DNA of 64,000 nt from Syntrophotalea acetylenica. Lineage in GTDB: Bacteria > Desulfobacterota > Desulfuromonadia > Desulfuromonadales > Syntrophotaleaceae. Where the stretch lies: positions 3,128,353-3,192,352 of the forward strand of contig NZ_CP015455.1 of the NCBI RefSeq assembly GCF_001888165.1, written 5' to 3'. Position 1 is the stretch's first letter, and each line of letters opens with the position of its first letter. The notes beneath the pieces are model-generated. The model made no database searches. It was not told the origin of the DNA and saw only the letters and a program-made list of their open reading frames with translations. Shown piece after piece: positions 26,403 through 36,178 of this stretch. The translations under genes were made by a program, and so were the position numbers.

Positions 26403-28073
26403 ATGCTCGATAAAAAATCGCTTATTGAGAATCTGACGGGGGTCAACTCCTCGAAGCTGAATTATTACGTCGAACTCAAAAAGCGAAATGCGGAAATCCT
26501 CAAACAAAACAGCAGACTTGAAATCCTCCATCAACTTTCCAGGGACATCAACCTTGAGATGTCCACCGAAGATATGATCGAGAGGGCCTACCGGCAATTG
26601 CACCGCGCCTTGCCCTGCGACTTCCTGGCCCTGGCGCTGCTGCGGGGAGACGATCTCAGCATGCGCGCCGTGATCCCCCTGAAGCCGCGACGGCTGCCGG
26701 TTATCCCTGCCGGTTCCTTTGTCTGGGATGCGATGCGCACTGGTAAGGTGCGCATGTACGAGCCGGCACAGACCGCCGATCCATTTTTCAGGGTCTATCC
26801 GGAGCTGGCCAGGGATCTGCGCTGCATGGCCATCGCACCTCTGTTCATGCGCACCGCCATTCAGGGGCTTCTGCTGGTCGGGAGCACCCAGAAAAATGCC
26901 TATGCCAAAGAAGAGCTCGGGTTTCTGCAACACCTTGCGGACCACCTGACCATCAGCATCCAGAATGCCCGCCTCTACAAGGAGGTATCCCGGGCGCAGC
27001 AGGGCTGGGAAGCCACTTTCAAGGCCGTCACCGACCCGATTCTGTTGCTGGACCCGGACTACAATATTTTGCTCGACAACGGCCGGCAAATGCCTGAAAT
27101 GGTTTCGGATCAGGCGGGCGCCAGAGGAATGAAGTGCTATGCGCGTCTTTACGGCCGTGACGTCCCCTGCGAGGGATGCCCCATGGAAACGCTCAAGAAG
27201 GATCCCAAACCGGTTTTCAAGCGGCTGGAAACCGATTCCGGCCTGGTCCTCGACCTCTTCTATTATCCGGTCCTGGATGAAAACCGACGCCTCACCGCCA
27301 TTACCCACATCATCAAGGATGTCACGCAAAAAACCAACATGGAGGCCAAGCTCATGCATTCGGCACGACTTGCCGCCATCGGCGAAATGGCTGCCGGCGT
27401 CGCGCATGAACTCAACAGTCCCATGACCGTGATCATCGGTACCGCGCAGCTGATTCATCGCGAGTTTGAAAATCACCGGGAAATCCGCGAACCGCTGGAA
27501 GACATCGTCAACTGCGGCCTGCGCTGCAAGCGTATTATTCAGAATCTGCTGACTTTTTCCCGCCAGGACCACCTGCCCATGGCGGAAACGGACATCAACG
27601 AGGAAATCGAACGCGTCCTGCACCTCATCTATTATCAGATCGATCGCAATCAGATCAGCGTCTGCAAAAACCTTGATCCCAATCTGCCCTTTACCAAGGC
27701 TAACGGGCGTCAGATTCAGCAGGTTCTGACCAATCTTCTCATCAATGCCAGGGATGCCCTGGCTGGCGTCGACCGTGAAAAGATCATCGAAGTGACATCA
27801 CGCTGTGAATGCAATAGCAATGGACAGTGGATCATTATTTCTGTAAAAGACAACGGCATAGGGATCCCGGCGAAAAACCTGCAGCGGGTGTTCACGCCCT
27901 TTTATACCAGCAAGGAAGAATCCAAAGGAACCGGGCTGGGGCTGTCCGTCAGCCTGGGCATTGCCGAAGCACACGGAGGCTCTCTGGAAGTGGAAAGCAC
28001 CTGCGGCCAGGGCAGCTGTTTTTCACTGCGCCTGCCGGTCAAAAAAGGTCCGGCTTACGATTTGAATATCTAA
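26403..28073 (+). CDS. cytoplasmic sensor histidine kinase (GAF-PAS-HisKA-HATPase)
   Basis: A 556-residue soluble kinase without membrane segments. A short helical start is followed by a GAF domain (about residues 40-195, including RCMAIAPLFMRTAIQGLLLVGS in part) and a PAS-like domain (about 200-315). The PAS domain has CEGCPMET cysteines (CX4C-type with an upstream Cys) that could hold a cofactor. The HisKA box GEMAAGVAHELNSPM has the phospho-acceptor His at about residue 335. The ATPase N, G1 and G2 boxes are NLLINARDAL, VKDNGIGIP and GTGLGLSVSLGI. It senses an internal small-molecule or redox cue, identity unknown, and should phosphorylate the response regulator 20 bases downstream. Confidence 0.93.
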   Translation: MLDKKSLIENLTGVNSSKLNYYVELKKRNAEILKQNSRLEILHQLSRDINLEMSTEDMIERAYRQLHRALPCDFLALALLRGDDLSMRAVIPLKPRRLPVIPAGSFVWDAMRTGKVRMYEPAQTADPFFRVYPELARDLRCMAIAPLFMRTAIQGLLLVGSTQKNAYAKEELGFLQHLADHLTISIQNARLYKEVSRAQQGWEATFKAVTDPILLLDPDYNILLDNGRQMPEMVSDQAGARGMKCYARLYGRDVPCEGCPMETLKKDPKPVFKRLETDSGLVLDLFYYPVLDENRRLTAITHIIKDVTQKTNMEAKLMHSARLAAIGEMAAGVAHELNSPMTVIIGTAQLIHREFENHREIREPLEDIVNCGLRCKRIIQNLLTFSRQDHLPMAETDINEEIERVLHLIYYQIDRNQISVCKNLDPNLPFTKANGRQIQQVLTNLLINARDALAGVDREKIIEVTSRCECNSNGQWIIISVKDNGIGIPAKNLQRVFTPFYTSKEESKGTGLGLSVSLGIAEAHGGSLEVESTCGQGSCFSLRLPVKKGPAYDLNI

Positions 28074-28092
28074 ATCCAAAGGTGGTGTAATC

Positions 28093-29637
28093 TTGTCAAA
28101 GGTAAGTGTCCTGATCATCGATGACGAGGAATCTGTCTGTACATTTTTCCGGCGTCTGCTGCAAAGAAAAGGATATCGGACCGTTACCGCGGTCAATGAA
28201 GAGGAAGCGCTGCGGGCTCTGGACTGCGGCACCTACAACGTGGCCATGGTAGACCTGAAGCTGCCAGACACCGACGGCCTGACCCTGTTGAAACATATCA
28301 AGGCGCGGCAGCCTGCCTGCGAGGTCATTATCATGACCGGCTTCAGCACCATCAAAACCGCAGTGCAGGCCATGCAACTGGGCGCTTACGAATATCTGGA
28401 AAAACCCTTTGAAGACATCAAGCTTATCGAAAGGCTGATCGAAAAAGCCACCGCGGTCAGCTGCCAGGGCCCCAGGGAAGAAGAGGAGGAATGGAGTGAG
28501 CTGGCCAAATCGACCGGATTCCTGGTCGGCAACTGCCCCGATATGCGGCATCTCGTCTCCCTGGCCTACAAAATTGCGCCGAAAGACATCAGCGTCCTGA
28601 TTCAGGGTGAAACCGGCACCGGCAAGGAAGTGCTGGCACGATTCATTCATACGGCTTCGGCCCGCTCCGATCAGATGTTTATCCCCATCAACTGCGGGGC
28701 CCTGTCGGACAACCTGCTGGAAAGCGAACTTTTCGGCCACGAACGCGGGTCCTTCACCGGCGCCGGCAACATGCGCCGTGGCATTTTTGAGATGGCCAAC
28801 AAGGGAACCCTGTTTCTCGATGAAATCGGCGAGGCCAGCCTGGCCATTCAGGTCAAGTTGCTGCGCGTGCTGGAAACAGGGGAATTCATGCGCCTGGGCG
28901 GGGAAAAGCAGATCCATTGCGACGTTCGGGTGATTTCAGCGTCCAACGTCGACCTGGAAGAGGCCATGCTGCGGCGGGAGTTTCGCGAAGACCTTTTTTA
29001 CCGTCTCAACGTGGTCAAGTTGGTCATCCCGCCATTGCGTTCCCGGGCGCAGGACATTCCAATGCTGGCCAGATATTTCGTCAAGCAGTTCAACCCGACC
29101 CTCACCCTCTCGGAGGAAATCCTCGATTTGCTGTGCCAGTACGACTGGCCGGGCAATATCCGCGAACTTTCCAACACGCTGCGCCAGGCGGTAGCGTTGT
29201 GCGACGGCAAGGTCATTCTTCCCGAACATTTTTCCGGCAAGCTGACCGCCAGCAAACCGCGTTCGGCCGCGCAAAACGGGCAACAGGCCATGACCGCCGC
29301 ACCCGCCTGCGAAGTCTCGTCGCACCAAGCCCAACCGCCGATGGAAAGATTCTGGGAACATTACGGCACTCCGGAGGCATTGTCCCAGCTTTCAGACGGC
29401 GAATTGACCCAGTTGCTGAATTCCCTGCGGGGGCTCGAAGCCAACCTGTATGCCGTCATGCGTCAGAAAGGGCTTTCCTCATCTGGTAGCGAGGCATTGC
29501 GGGACTCGGAGGCTGCCTCCATCAAACGCACCCTGTTGCAGCATCGCTGGAACATCACCGAAGCTGCCCGCTCCCTTGGTATCGCCCGCAACACCCTGCA
29601 TCGCAAGATCAAGAAATACGGGTTGCAAAATCAGTAA
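28093..29637 (+). CDS. sigma-54-dependent response regulator (NtrC family)
   Basis: A 514-residue activator. The receiver domain (1-120) has acidic pocket DDEES and phospho-Asp at about residue 54 (VDLKLPD). The AAA+ domain (about 145-380) has Walker A GETGTGKE, the sigma-54 contact loop GSFTGA (a serine variant of GAFTGA) and Walker [10 protein letters not shown] linker leads to a Fis-type helix-turn-helix ([19 protein letters not shown]) at the C-terminus. The start is TTG at 28093 with AAGGTGG upstream. It is paired with the kinase and is the obvious candidate to activate the sigma-54 promoter of alcohol dehydrogenase 2; that target is inferred from proximity. Confidence 0.94.
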   Translation: MSKVSVLIIDDEESVCTFFRRLLQRKGYRTVTAVNEEEALRALDCGTYNVAMVDLKLPDTDGLTLLKHIKARQPACEVIIMTGFSTIKTAVQAMQLGAYEYLEKPFEDIKLIERLIEKATAVSCQGPREEEEEWSELAKSTGFLVGNCPDMRHLVSLAYKIAPKDISVLIQGETGTGKEVLARFIHTASARSDQMFIPINCGALSDNLLESELFGHERGSFTGAGNMRRGIFEMANKGTLFLDEIGEASLAIQVKLLRVLETGEFMRLGGEKQIHCDVRVISASNVDLEEAMLRREFREDLFYRLNVVKLVIPPLRSRAQDIPMLARYFVKQFNPTLTLSEEILDLLCQYDWPGNIRELSNTLRQAVALCDGKVILPEHFSGKLTASKPRSAAQNGQQAMTAAPACEVSSHQAQPPMERFWEHYGTPEALSQLSDGELTQLLNSLRGLEANLYAVMRQKGLSSSGSEALRDSEAASIKRTLLQHRWNITEAARSLGIARNTLHRKIKKYGLQNQ

Positions 29638-29682
29638 GATCCATAATCGTCCGCGGCAAGGCCGGCGCTGCAGCCTGTCCCT

Positions 29683-30297
29683 TCAAGGTTTACCTGGAGG
29701 CATCCTGCGGTTTCTGCAACCATTGATCGCCGCAAGCAGGAACCCCAGTGCCAGAAAAGCACCGGGCGGGAGCACCAGCAACAACACCGGTGGCAGCGCC
29801 TGCTGCAGGCCCGGAACGCCCAAACCAAACAGGCTGCCGCTGCCCAACAGCTCCCTCCCCGCTCCGAGCAAGACCAGGGCCAGGGTGAATCCCAGCCCCA
29901 TGCCGGCACCATCGGCCGCGGCTTCCCACACCCGGCGGCGACAGGCAAAGGCCTCCGCGCGACCGAGGATCAGGCAATTGACCACGATCAGCGGAATGAA
30001 AATGCCCAAGGCCTGATACAGCGCGAACACATAAGCCTCCATGAGCAACTGTACAATGGAGACAAACGTTGCGATGACGACGATAAAACAGGGTATGCGG
30101 ATTTTGGAGGGAATAAGGTGGCGCAGCGCCGATACCGCTGCATTGGAACACAACAGCACAAACGTGGTGGCCAGGCCCATCCCCAGACCATTGCCGGCGG
30201 TGGTGGTAACTGCAAGGGTCGGGCACATGCCGAGCACCAGTTTGAAAACCGCGTTGTTGCTCCAAATCCCCCTGACGAAAACATCCGCATGGCTCAT
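29683..30297 (-). CDS. rnfE: Rnf complex subunit RnfE
   Basis: A 204-residue integral membrane subunit of the ferredoxin:NAD+ oxidoreductase. The family pattern LVLGMCPTLAVTTTAGNGLGMG is near the start (residues about 20-42), followed by about six membrane segments including IVVNCLILGRAEAFA. RnfA and RnfE are inverted-topology homologues that together hold a [2Fe-2S] centre through conserved cysteines (here GMCP and VNCL). Its start overlaps the rnfG stop as ATGA. It is the last gene of rnfABCDGE and converges on the response regulator. Confidence 0.95.
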   Translation of the reverse strand: MSHADVFVRGIWSNNAVFKLVLGMCPTLAVTTTAGNGLGMGLATTFVLLCSNAAVSALRHLIPSKIRIPCFIVVIATFVSIVQLLMEAYVFALYQALGIFIPLIVVNCLILGRAEAFACRRRVWEAAADGAGMGLGFTLALVLLGAGRELLGSGSLFGLGVPGLQQALPPVLLLVLPPGAFLALGFLLAAINGCRNRRMPPGKP

Positions 30298-30884
30298 GGC
30301 CGCTCTCCGCTATCCGCGAGAATGACTCCGGCATGGCGACGAAACCGCTCCAGCCCCTCGGCAACCCCTTCCACCACGGCCCGCGAGGAAATTGTGGCGC
30401 CGCTGATCTGATCGAAATCGCCACCATCCTTGCGTACCCGCCAGCGATAACCGTTCAATCCCTTGCCGACAAAAAGATCCCGAAATTCCGACGCAACAAT
30501 GCGGTTTCCCAATCCCGGCGTCTCGTTCTGCTGCAGAATTTCCAGCCCGGTGAGGGTTCCGTCCGGCGCAACGCCAATCATGATGGCGATGGGCCCGGCA
30601 TATCCCTTATCCGATGTCACTCTGAACGCAACTCCGACAATACGCCCCTGGCGGCGCCCGCGATAATAGACGGTGCGCCGCGCCGATCCATCGGCAAGCG
30701 TCACCGAATCCTCATCCGGAGCGTTATCCACCGGCGGCAGCACCGCTCGCAGGGCGGCCAGCTGCTGACCGGCCTGCTGTTTTTCGATCGGTTCGCGGGT
30801 ACAGCGTTCGGTCACTCCCAGCAACAGGCCGGACAGGGAAGTAATCAGCGTCAGAACCACCACGTAGCGCAAACTCTCCTTCAT
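30294..30884 (-). CDS. rnfG: Rnf complex subunit RnfG (flavoprotein)
   Basis: A 196-residue membrane-anchored flavoprotein with an N-terminal membrane helix (residues about 6-24). The periplasmic FMN-binding domain has the attachment motif ISGATISS, with the flavinylated Thr near residue 164, and the family stretch ETPGLGNRIV. It passes electrons within the Rnf complex. Its start overlaps the rnfD stop. Confidence 0.95.
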   Translation of the reverse strand: MKESLRYVVVLTLITSLSGLLLGVTERCTREPIEKQQAGQQLAALRAVLPPVDNAPDEDSVTLADGSARRTVYYRGRRQGRIVGVAFRVTSDKGYAGPIAIMIGVAPDGTLTGLEILQQNETPGLGNRIVASEFRDLFVGKGLNGYRWRVRKDGGDFDQISGATISSRAVVEGVAEGLERFRRHAGVILADSGERP

Positions 30885-31885
30885 GGCGTCCCCCATGTTC
30901 TGGGGGAGCCGAAAGGACGCGGCACCAGGTAGCGGTCTATAAGAGGTGTTGTGGCGTTCATGAAAAGAATCGAGAAAGCCACGCCTTCGGGATAGCTTCC
31001 GAACAGGCGTATCGACAGGGTGAGGAGCCCGCAGCCACACCCGTACAGAAGCATGCCGCGCCCGGTTAAAGGCGACGTCACCAGATCGGTCGCCATGAAA
31101 CACGCCCCCAGCATCAATCCTCCGGTCAAAAGATGTACGCCTGGATGCGCAAAACGGGTCGGATCGGCCAGCCAGAAAAGGCCGGACAGGATGGTTACCG
31201 TGGCAAGGTAACTGACCGGAATATGCCAGCTGATCACGCGGCGCCAGAGCAGATACAGAGCACCGGCCAAAAGCGCCACAAACGAAACCTCCCCCAGGGA
31301 TCCGGCCATGTTGCCAAGCAGATAGTCGGTCAGCGAACCCCCCGCTCCCGGCGGCAAACGGCCGCTGAGCCATAGGGCGCTTTTCATTTCGCCCAGAGGG
31401 GTTGCCGCAGTAACGGCATCGGCCAGCAACCTTCCGGGCTGTGGCGCCGACCAGCGGGTCATCAACGAGGGGAAGGAAACAAGCAGAACCACGCGGGCAA
31501 CCAGCGCAGGATTGAAAAGATTGTGCCCCAGGCCGCCAAACACCTGCTTGCCGACCGCAATGGCAACCAGTGAACCCAGCAGTGCCAGCCACCAGGGACT
31601 TGACGGCGGCAGATTAAAAGCCACCAGCAACCCGGTCAGGGCGGCACTGCCATCCCGGAACGAAGGCTGTTTTCCGGAGGCCTTTTGCCACAGAACCTCC
31701 ACGATCACCGCCGTGACCACGCAGATGGACAAGGTCCGCAATGCCGGCAGGCCGAACAGGTAGACGGCAACGCCGCACGCCGGCAGCAAGGCCAGAAGAA
31801 CCGATGCCATCATGCCCTCGGTGGTCAGGCCGCAATGCTGGTGCGGAGAAGGTGAAACGATCAGCAAATGTTCCCGGTTATCCAT
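30881..31885 (-). CDS. rnfD: Rnf complex subunit RnfD
   Basis: A 334-residue polytopic subunit carrying covalent FMN. The motif DAVTAATPLGE contains the likely flavinylated Thr near residue 162. Other family stretches are GGLGHNLFNPALVARV, HPGVHLLTGGLMLGACFMATD and SYPEGVAFSILFMN. About eight membrane segments are visible. The ATG at 31885 lies four bases after the rnfC stop, and longer upstream frames are shadows of rnfC. Confidence 0.94.
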   Translation of the reverse strand: MDNREHLLIVSPSPHQHCGLTTEGMMASVLLALLPACGVAVYLFGLPALRTLSICVVTAVIVEVLWQKASGKQPSFRDGSAALTGLLVAFNLPPSSPWWLALLGSLVAIAVGKQVFGGLGHNLFNPALVARVVLLVSFPSLMTRWSAPQPGRLLADAVTAATPLGEMKSALWLSGRLPPGAGGSLTDYLLGNMAGSLGEVSFVALLAGALYLLWRRVISWHIPVSYLATVTILSGLFWLADPTRFAHPGVHLLTGGLMLGACFMATDLVTSPLTGRGMLLYGCGCGLLTLSIRLFGSYPEGVAFSILFMNATTPLIDRYLVPRPFGSPRTWGTP

Positions 31886-31889
31886 GGGA

Positions 31890-33200
31890 TCAGCTTCTCC
31901 TGCGCCGGGCCAGAATCGCTCCTTTGGCATACCGGATCGACTGCACCAGGGGGATGCGGGCAGGACAGGCGTAAGAACAGCTGCCGCATTCGATGCAGTT
32001 GCGTGCCGCAAAGCGTTCCGCCAGCGCCAGTTCGTCCCGGCGAGCGTAATCGGCGATATAGGTCGGCAGCAGATGCATGGGGCAGACCGCGACACAGCGA
32101 CCACAGCGTACACAGGGACCGGGCTGCCCGTCCACCAGGTCCTCCCGGCGAAACGCCAGCACGCCGCTGGTACCGCGCAGCACCGGCACGGCAAGGCTGT
32201 GCTGGGCGGCACCCATCATCGGGCCACCCATGATAACCTTGGCCGGCGCATCCCGCAGCCCGCAATACGCCAGCAGATGCGCGACAGGCGTGCCGATGCG
32301 CGTCCGCAGGTTCCGCGGTTTCTCGACGCAACCGCCAGCAACCGTCACCATGCGTTCGATAAGAGGCCGCCCCCTGGTAACCGCATCGGTCAGAGCGGCC
32401 ACGGTACCGACGTTCTGCACCAGAACCCCCACATCCATGGGCAGCCCCCGCGCCGGCACGCGTCGCCCGGTGATGGCATAAATCAGCTGCCGTTCCGCGC
32501 CCTGCGGATAGCGGGCAGGCAGCACAGCCAGCTTGATGCCACGCTGGCGACAGCGGGAAGCCAGCCGTTGGGCCGTATCCGGCTGGTTGTCCTCCAATCC
32601 GATCCAGAGATGCCTGGCGTTCAGAATTTTCTGCAACACCTCCACCCCGGTCAGGACTTTTTCCAGCTGTTCCAGCAGCGTGCGGCGATCGGCCGTCAGC
32701 CAGGGCTCGCACTCCGCGGCATTGACGATCACCGTGTCGATCGGTTTGCCTTCGGGGGGATCCAGCTTGACATGGGTGGGAAACGCAGCTCCGCCCATGC
32801 CGACCACACCGGCCTCCCGGATACGCTCGAGCATCGCCTCCACGGTCAGAACATGAAACCCCTGACCAAGATATTCCTCGCCCCAGGCATCGTCGCCATC
32901 CGGTTGCAAAACCACCGCGAGCAGTTGTGCCCCGCAAGGATGGGGGCGCGGTTCCACCGCTGTGACAAGCCCCGAGGTGGGGGCATGTACCGGTACCGAA
33001 ACAAAACCGTTGGCACGGCCGATCGTTTGCCCCCGCGTCACCCTCTGACCGGCAAGGACGCAGACACTGGCGGGAGAGCCAACATGCTGCGCCAGCGGAA
33101 TCACCAGTTCATCGGGCAACGGACAGGTTTCACTGGGGATATCGGCGGTCGCCGATTTATGCGATAGCGGATGGATACCGCCTGGAAAACCCCGCGCCAT
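31890..33200 (-). CDS. rnfC: Rnf complex subunit RnfC
   Basis: A 436-residue soluble subunit, the NADH-interacting arm of Rnf. The start GGIHPLSHK is followed by the FMN/NADH-binding motifs GMGGAAFPTHVKL and NAAECEPWLTADRR, the SLBB-type region, and two [4Fe-4S] motifs near the C-terminus (CVRCGRCVAVCPMHL and CIECGSCSYACP). The C-terminal alanine-rich extension of enterobacterial RnfC is absent. Its ATG shares a base with the rnfB stop. Confidence 0.95.
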   Translation of the reverse strand: MARGFPGGIHPLSHKSATADIPSETCPLPDELVIPLAQHVGSPASVCVLAGQRVTRGQTIGRANGFVSVPVHAPTSGLVTAVEPRPHPCGAQLLAVVLQPDGDDAWGEEYLGQGFHVLTVEAMLERIREAGVVGMGGAAFPTHVKLDPPEGKPIDTVIVNAAECEPWLTADRRTLLEQLEKVLTGVEVLQKILNARHLWIGLEDNQPDTAQRLASRCRQRGIKLAVLPARYPQGAERQLIYAITGRRVPARGLPMDVGVLVQNVGTVAALTDAVTRGRPLIERMVTVAGGCVEKPRNLRTRIGTPVAHLLAYCGLRDAPAKVIMGGPMMGAAQHSLAVPVLRGTSGVLAFRREDLVDGQPGPCVRCGRCVAVCPMHLLPTYIADYARRDELALAERFAARNCIECGSCSYACPARIPLVQSIRYAKGAILARRRRS

Positions 33201-34030
33201 CAGAGCACCTGCTCCGGCGAAACATTGCCAGCGGCGGGCGTGCCGGCAATCTCCCGAATACAATGAGTGGGACAACGCCGCACAGCGGCGGCCAGCGTGA
33301 CGGCGTCTTCATTTCCGTAACGGACCACCGCCAGGAAATCCTCCATCATGAAACAGCCGGGCGCCGTTTTGAGACATAGTCGGCAGCCGATACACCCCGC
33401 CTCGCAATACGTTTTGACCTTGCCACCGGGGTCATGGCTGTTGCACAGGACGTGCACCGTGGCCTCGGCCGGAGCGAGAGTCAGCACTTGCCGCGGGCAG
33501 ACAGACACACAAAGACCGCATCCGGTACAGCGGCCGCGGTCTACCGCAGCCAGGCCACGATCATCGATGAACAGGGCATCAAAAGGACAAATTTCCACGC
33601 AACTGCCCAGCCCCAGGCAGCCGGCAGGGCATAACTTTGGCCCCTGGGCAAGCTTCTGCGCGGCGCGGCAATCGTGCAATCCCCGATAATCGTACTTGGG
33701 CCGCGCCTGCTGCCGCCCTCCCTGACAGCGAACCACGGCCACCTGCGACTGGCGGGGAGTCGTCGCAATATTCAGAATCGCGCCGATGCGTACCAGCGTT
33801 TCCGTTCCACCCGGCCGGCACAGATCGGGAGCCGCTGTGCCCGCAAGCAAGGCACGGGCATAGGCATCGCACCCGGGATAACCACAGGCCCCGCAATTGG
33901 AGCCGGCCAGCACTTCCAGCAAGGCCGTATGGCGGGGATCGGTTCGCACCGAAAAACGCCGGGAGGCGGTGGCCAGCAGCAAGGCGGCAAGGCAGCCAAG
34001 ACCTCCGAGAACGACCGTCGCGGCAATCAT
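33200..34030 (-). CDS. rnfB: Rnf complex subunit RnfB (polyferredoxin)
   Basis: A 276-residue ferredoxin-docking subunit. It has an N-terminal membrane helix (residues 3-20) and the Fe-S domain NCGACGYPGCDAYA. A first 4Fe-4S pair follows (CPAGCLGLGSCVEICP, CTGCGLCVSVCP). A further cysteine set near residues 215-265 (YCEAGCIGCRLC, RRCPTHC) lies beyond the E. coli-length core, so it carries more clusters than the minimal proteobacterial form. It accepts electrons from reduced ferredoxin, for example that made by Aor. It starts 13 bases after rnfA. Confidence 0.95.
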   Translation of the reverse strand: MIAATVVLGGLGCLAALLLATASRRFSVRTDPRHTALLEVLAGSNCGACGYPGCDAYARALLAGTAAPDLCRPGGTETLVRIGAILNIATTPRQSQVAVVRCQGGRQQARPKYDYRGLHDCRAAQKLAQGPKLCPAGCLGLGSCVEICPFDALFIDDRGLAAVDRGRCTGCGLCVSVCPRQVLTLAPAEATVHVLCNSHDPGGKVKTYCEAGCIGCRLCLKTAPGCFMMEDFLAVVRYGNEDAVTLAAAVRRCPTHCIREIAGTPAAGNVSPEQVL

Positions 34031-34043
34031 ATCCGCACCGCTT

Positions 34044-34625
34044 TCAAGCCTGCACCATCCCTGCAAATCCCATGAATGCCAGCGCCAGCAGGCCGGCCGT
34101 GATCAGCTCGATGGGCGTACCGCGAAACGCCGCCGGGACCGGGCACAAAACCAGACGTTCCCGAAGCCCGGCATACAGCGCCAGGGCAAGCGTAAAACCG
34201 GCGGCCGCGCCAAAGGCGAACACCAGGCTCTGCACGAAACTGTAATTTTCCTGAATGTTGAGAACCGCCAGGCCCAGAACCGCGCAATTGGTGGTAATCA
34301 GCGGTAAAAAGATACCGAGCGCCTGATACAGGACCGGCGACGACTTGCGCACGATCATTTCCACCATCTGCACCAGGGTGGCGATAACCAGGACAAAGGC
34401 GATGGTCTGCAGATAACCCAGGTCGCATGGCGCCAGCACCAGGTAGTGCAGCAACCAGGTGCACGCGCTCGCCGCCACCATCACGAAGGTAACAGCCATG
34501 CCCATGCCAAGCGCGGTTTCCAGCTTGCGGGACACGCCGAGAAAAGGACACAGTCCCAAAAAACGCGCCAGGACGAAATTGTTGACGAAAACCGCTCCGA
34601 AAAGTATCAGAAGAAGGTCTTTCAT
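34044..34625 (-). CDS. rnfA: Rnf complex subunit RnfA
   Basis: A 193-residue integral membrane subunit with about six helices and the family motifs [18 protein letters not shown] and [13 protein letters not shown], whose cysteines match the shared [2Fe-2S] site with RnfE. A ribosome site TGGAGGAG precedes the ATG. It is the first gene of rnfABCDGE, the proteobacterial order rather than the clostridial rnfCDGEAB order. The complex couples ferredoxin oxidation and NAD+ reduction to ion transport across the inner membrane. Confidence 0.95.
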   Translation of the reverse strand: MKDLLLILFGAVFVNNFVLARFLGLCPFLGVSRKLETALGMGMAVTFVMVAASACTWLLHYLVLAPCDLGYLQTIAFVLVIATLVQMVEMIVRKSSPVLYQALGIFLPLITTNCAVLGLAVLNIQENYSFVQSLVFAFGAAAGFTLALALYAGLRERLVLCPVPAAFRGTPIELITAGLLALAFMGFAGMVQA

Positions 34626-34820
34626 GAGGCTCCTCCAGCCGGCGGATGGTCCGCCCGGGCCAGGAAAGCTTACCGCAGCCCCGGATTCAAGGCAATTTCT
34701 AATTCCTGCTCGCAAGCCAGCTGCAAAAGATCCGTCCTTGACAGGCTTTTAAACGCGTGATAGTCAAAACGCGAAGATGCGTCTGTGGTTTATCGTTTTT
34801 TTCTACAGAAAAGGTTTGCC

Positions 34821-36104
34821 ATGCCCTGCTCCCGATCCCTTGAACTCTTCCAACGGGCGAACCGGGTCATTCCCGGCGGTGTCAACAGCCCGGTTCGTGC
34901 TTTCAAAGCCGTCGGCCGCCATCCTTTGTTCATCGACAGGGCAGAAGGCAGCACCCTGATCGATGCCGACGGCAACAGGTATATCGACTATGTCGGCTCC
35001 TGGGGGCCGATGATAGCCGGACACAGCCACCCCAAAATCGTCGAGGCGATCCGCAAGGCGGCCGGACGCGGCACCTCCTACGGTGCCCCCACCGCCCTGG
35101 AGATCGATCTGGCCGAACAGGTCTGCGCCGCGTTCCCCAATATGGAACAGGTGCGCATGGTTTCATCCGGCACCGAAGCGGCCATGAGCGCCATCCGCCT
35201 GGCGCGCGGCTTTACCGCCCGCAACAAGATTCTGAAGTTCGAGGGATGTTATCACGGCCACGCCGACAGCCTGCTGGTGGAAGCCGGCAGCGGCGTGGCT
35301 ACCTTCGGCATACCGGCCTCGCCGGGGGTGCCGGCGGATTTCGCCCGCCATACCCTGACCGCGCCTTTCAACGACCTCGACCGGGTCAAGGCCCTCGTGG
35401 AGGAGCACAAGGCCGACCTGGCGGCCATTATTCTGGAACCGATCGCCGGCAACATGGGCTGCGTTCCACCGCAGCCGGGCTTTTTGAGCGGGCTGCGCGA
35501 TTTGTGCGACCGGCACGGCATGCTGCTGATTGTCGACGAAGTGATGACCGGGTTTCGGGTCGCCTACGGCGGCGCTCAGCAACTTTACGGGGTGAAGGGT
35601 GATCTGGTATGCCTGGGCAAGATCATCGGCGGAGGGATGCCGGTGGGAGCTTTCGGAGGACGCCGCGATATCATGCGGCAACTGGCACCGGAAGGCGGTG
35701 TTTACCAGGCTGGCACCCTGTCGGGAAACCCCCTGGCCATGAGCGCCGGCCTCGCCGCCCTGGCACTGCTGCGTGAAGAAGGTGTTTACGAGCAACTGGA
35801 AGAACGCAGCGCCTGCCTGGCCGAAGGACTGCGGCAGGCAGCGACAGCGGCCGGTGTACCGGCCTGCCTGCAGCGGGTCGGCAGCATGTTCTGCTGTTAT
35901 TTCCAGGCCGGCCCGGTGCGCTCCTTTGCCGATGCCAGAGCCAGCGACACCAGGGTTTTTGCAACCTTTTTCGGAAACATGCTGGATAACGGCGTGAACC
36001 TGGCGCCATCCCAGTTCGAAGCAGGGTTCGTGAGCCTGGCGCATACCCCCGAAGACATCGATCGCACCATCGAAGCCGCACATCGATCGCTGCAAGGGGC
36101 CTGA
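34821..36104 (+). CDS. hemL: glutamate-1-semialdehyde 2,1-aminomutase
   Basis: A 427-residue PLP enzyme that makes 5-aminolevulinate in the C5 pathway. Motifs are [39 protein letters not shown], the [11 protein letters not shown] segment and the Schiff-base lysine in [11 protein letters not shown]. The ATG at 34821 has AAAAGG upstream and gives the family length. A TTGACA at 34738-34743 with a weak -10 (GATAGT near 34759) may be its promoter. It diverges from rnfA. hemB and cobA-hemD at 62-64 kb continue the pathway. Confidence 0.96.
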   Translation: MPCSRSLELFQRANRVIPGGVNSPVRAFKAVGRHPLFIDRAEGSTLIDADGNRYIDYVGSWGPMIAGHSHPKIVEAIRKAAGRGTSYGAPTALEIDLAEQVCAAFPNMEQVRMVSSGTEAAMSAIRLARGFTARNKILKFEGCYHGHADSLLVEAGSGVATFGIPASPGVPADFARHTLTAPFNDLDRVKALVEEHKADLAAIILEPIAGNMGCVPPQPGFLSGLRDLCDRHGMLLIVDEVMTGFRVAYGGAQQLYGVKGDLVCLGKIIGGGMPVGAFGGRRDIMRQLAPEGGVYQAGTLSGNPLAMSAGLAALALLREEGVYEQLEERSACLAEGLRQAATAAGVPACLQRVGSMFCCYFQAGPVRSFADARASDTRVFATFFGNMLDNGVNLAPSQFEAGFVSLAHTPEDIDRTIEAAHRSLQGA

Positions 36105-36111
36105 TTCCTCA

Positions 36112-36153
36112 CGGGGGCGCATCCGGTTGGTAATCCCGTGCGCCCCCGGTTTT
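36112..36153 (+). terminator. intrinsic terminator after hemL
   Basis: A 10-bp perfect stem CGGGGGCGCA (36112-36121) / TGCGCCCCCG (36139-36148) is followed by GTTTT. It lies just past the hemL stop and ahead of the convergent permease gene. Confidence 0.75.
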
Positions 36154-36178
36154 ATGCACCAGCCTCGGCACTCAAACC

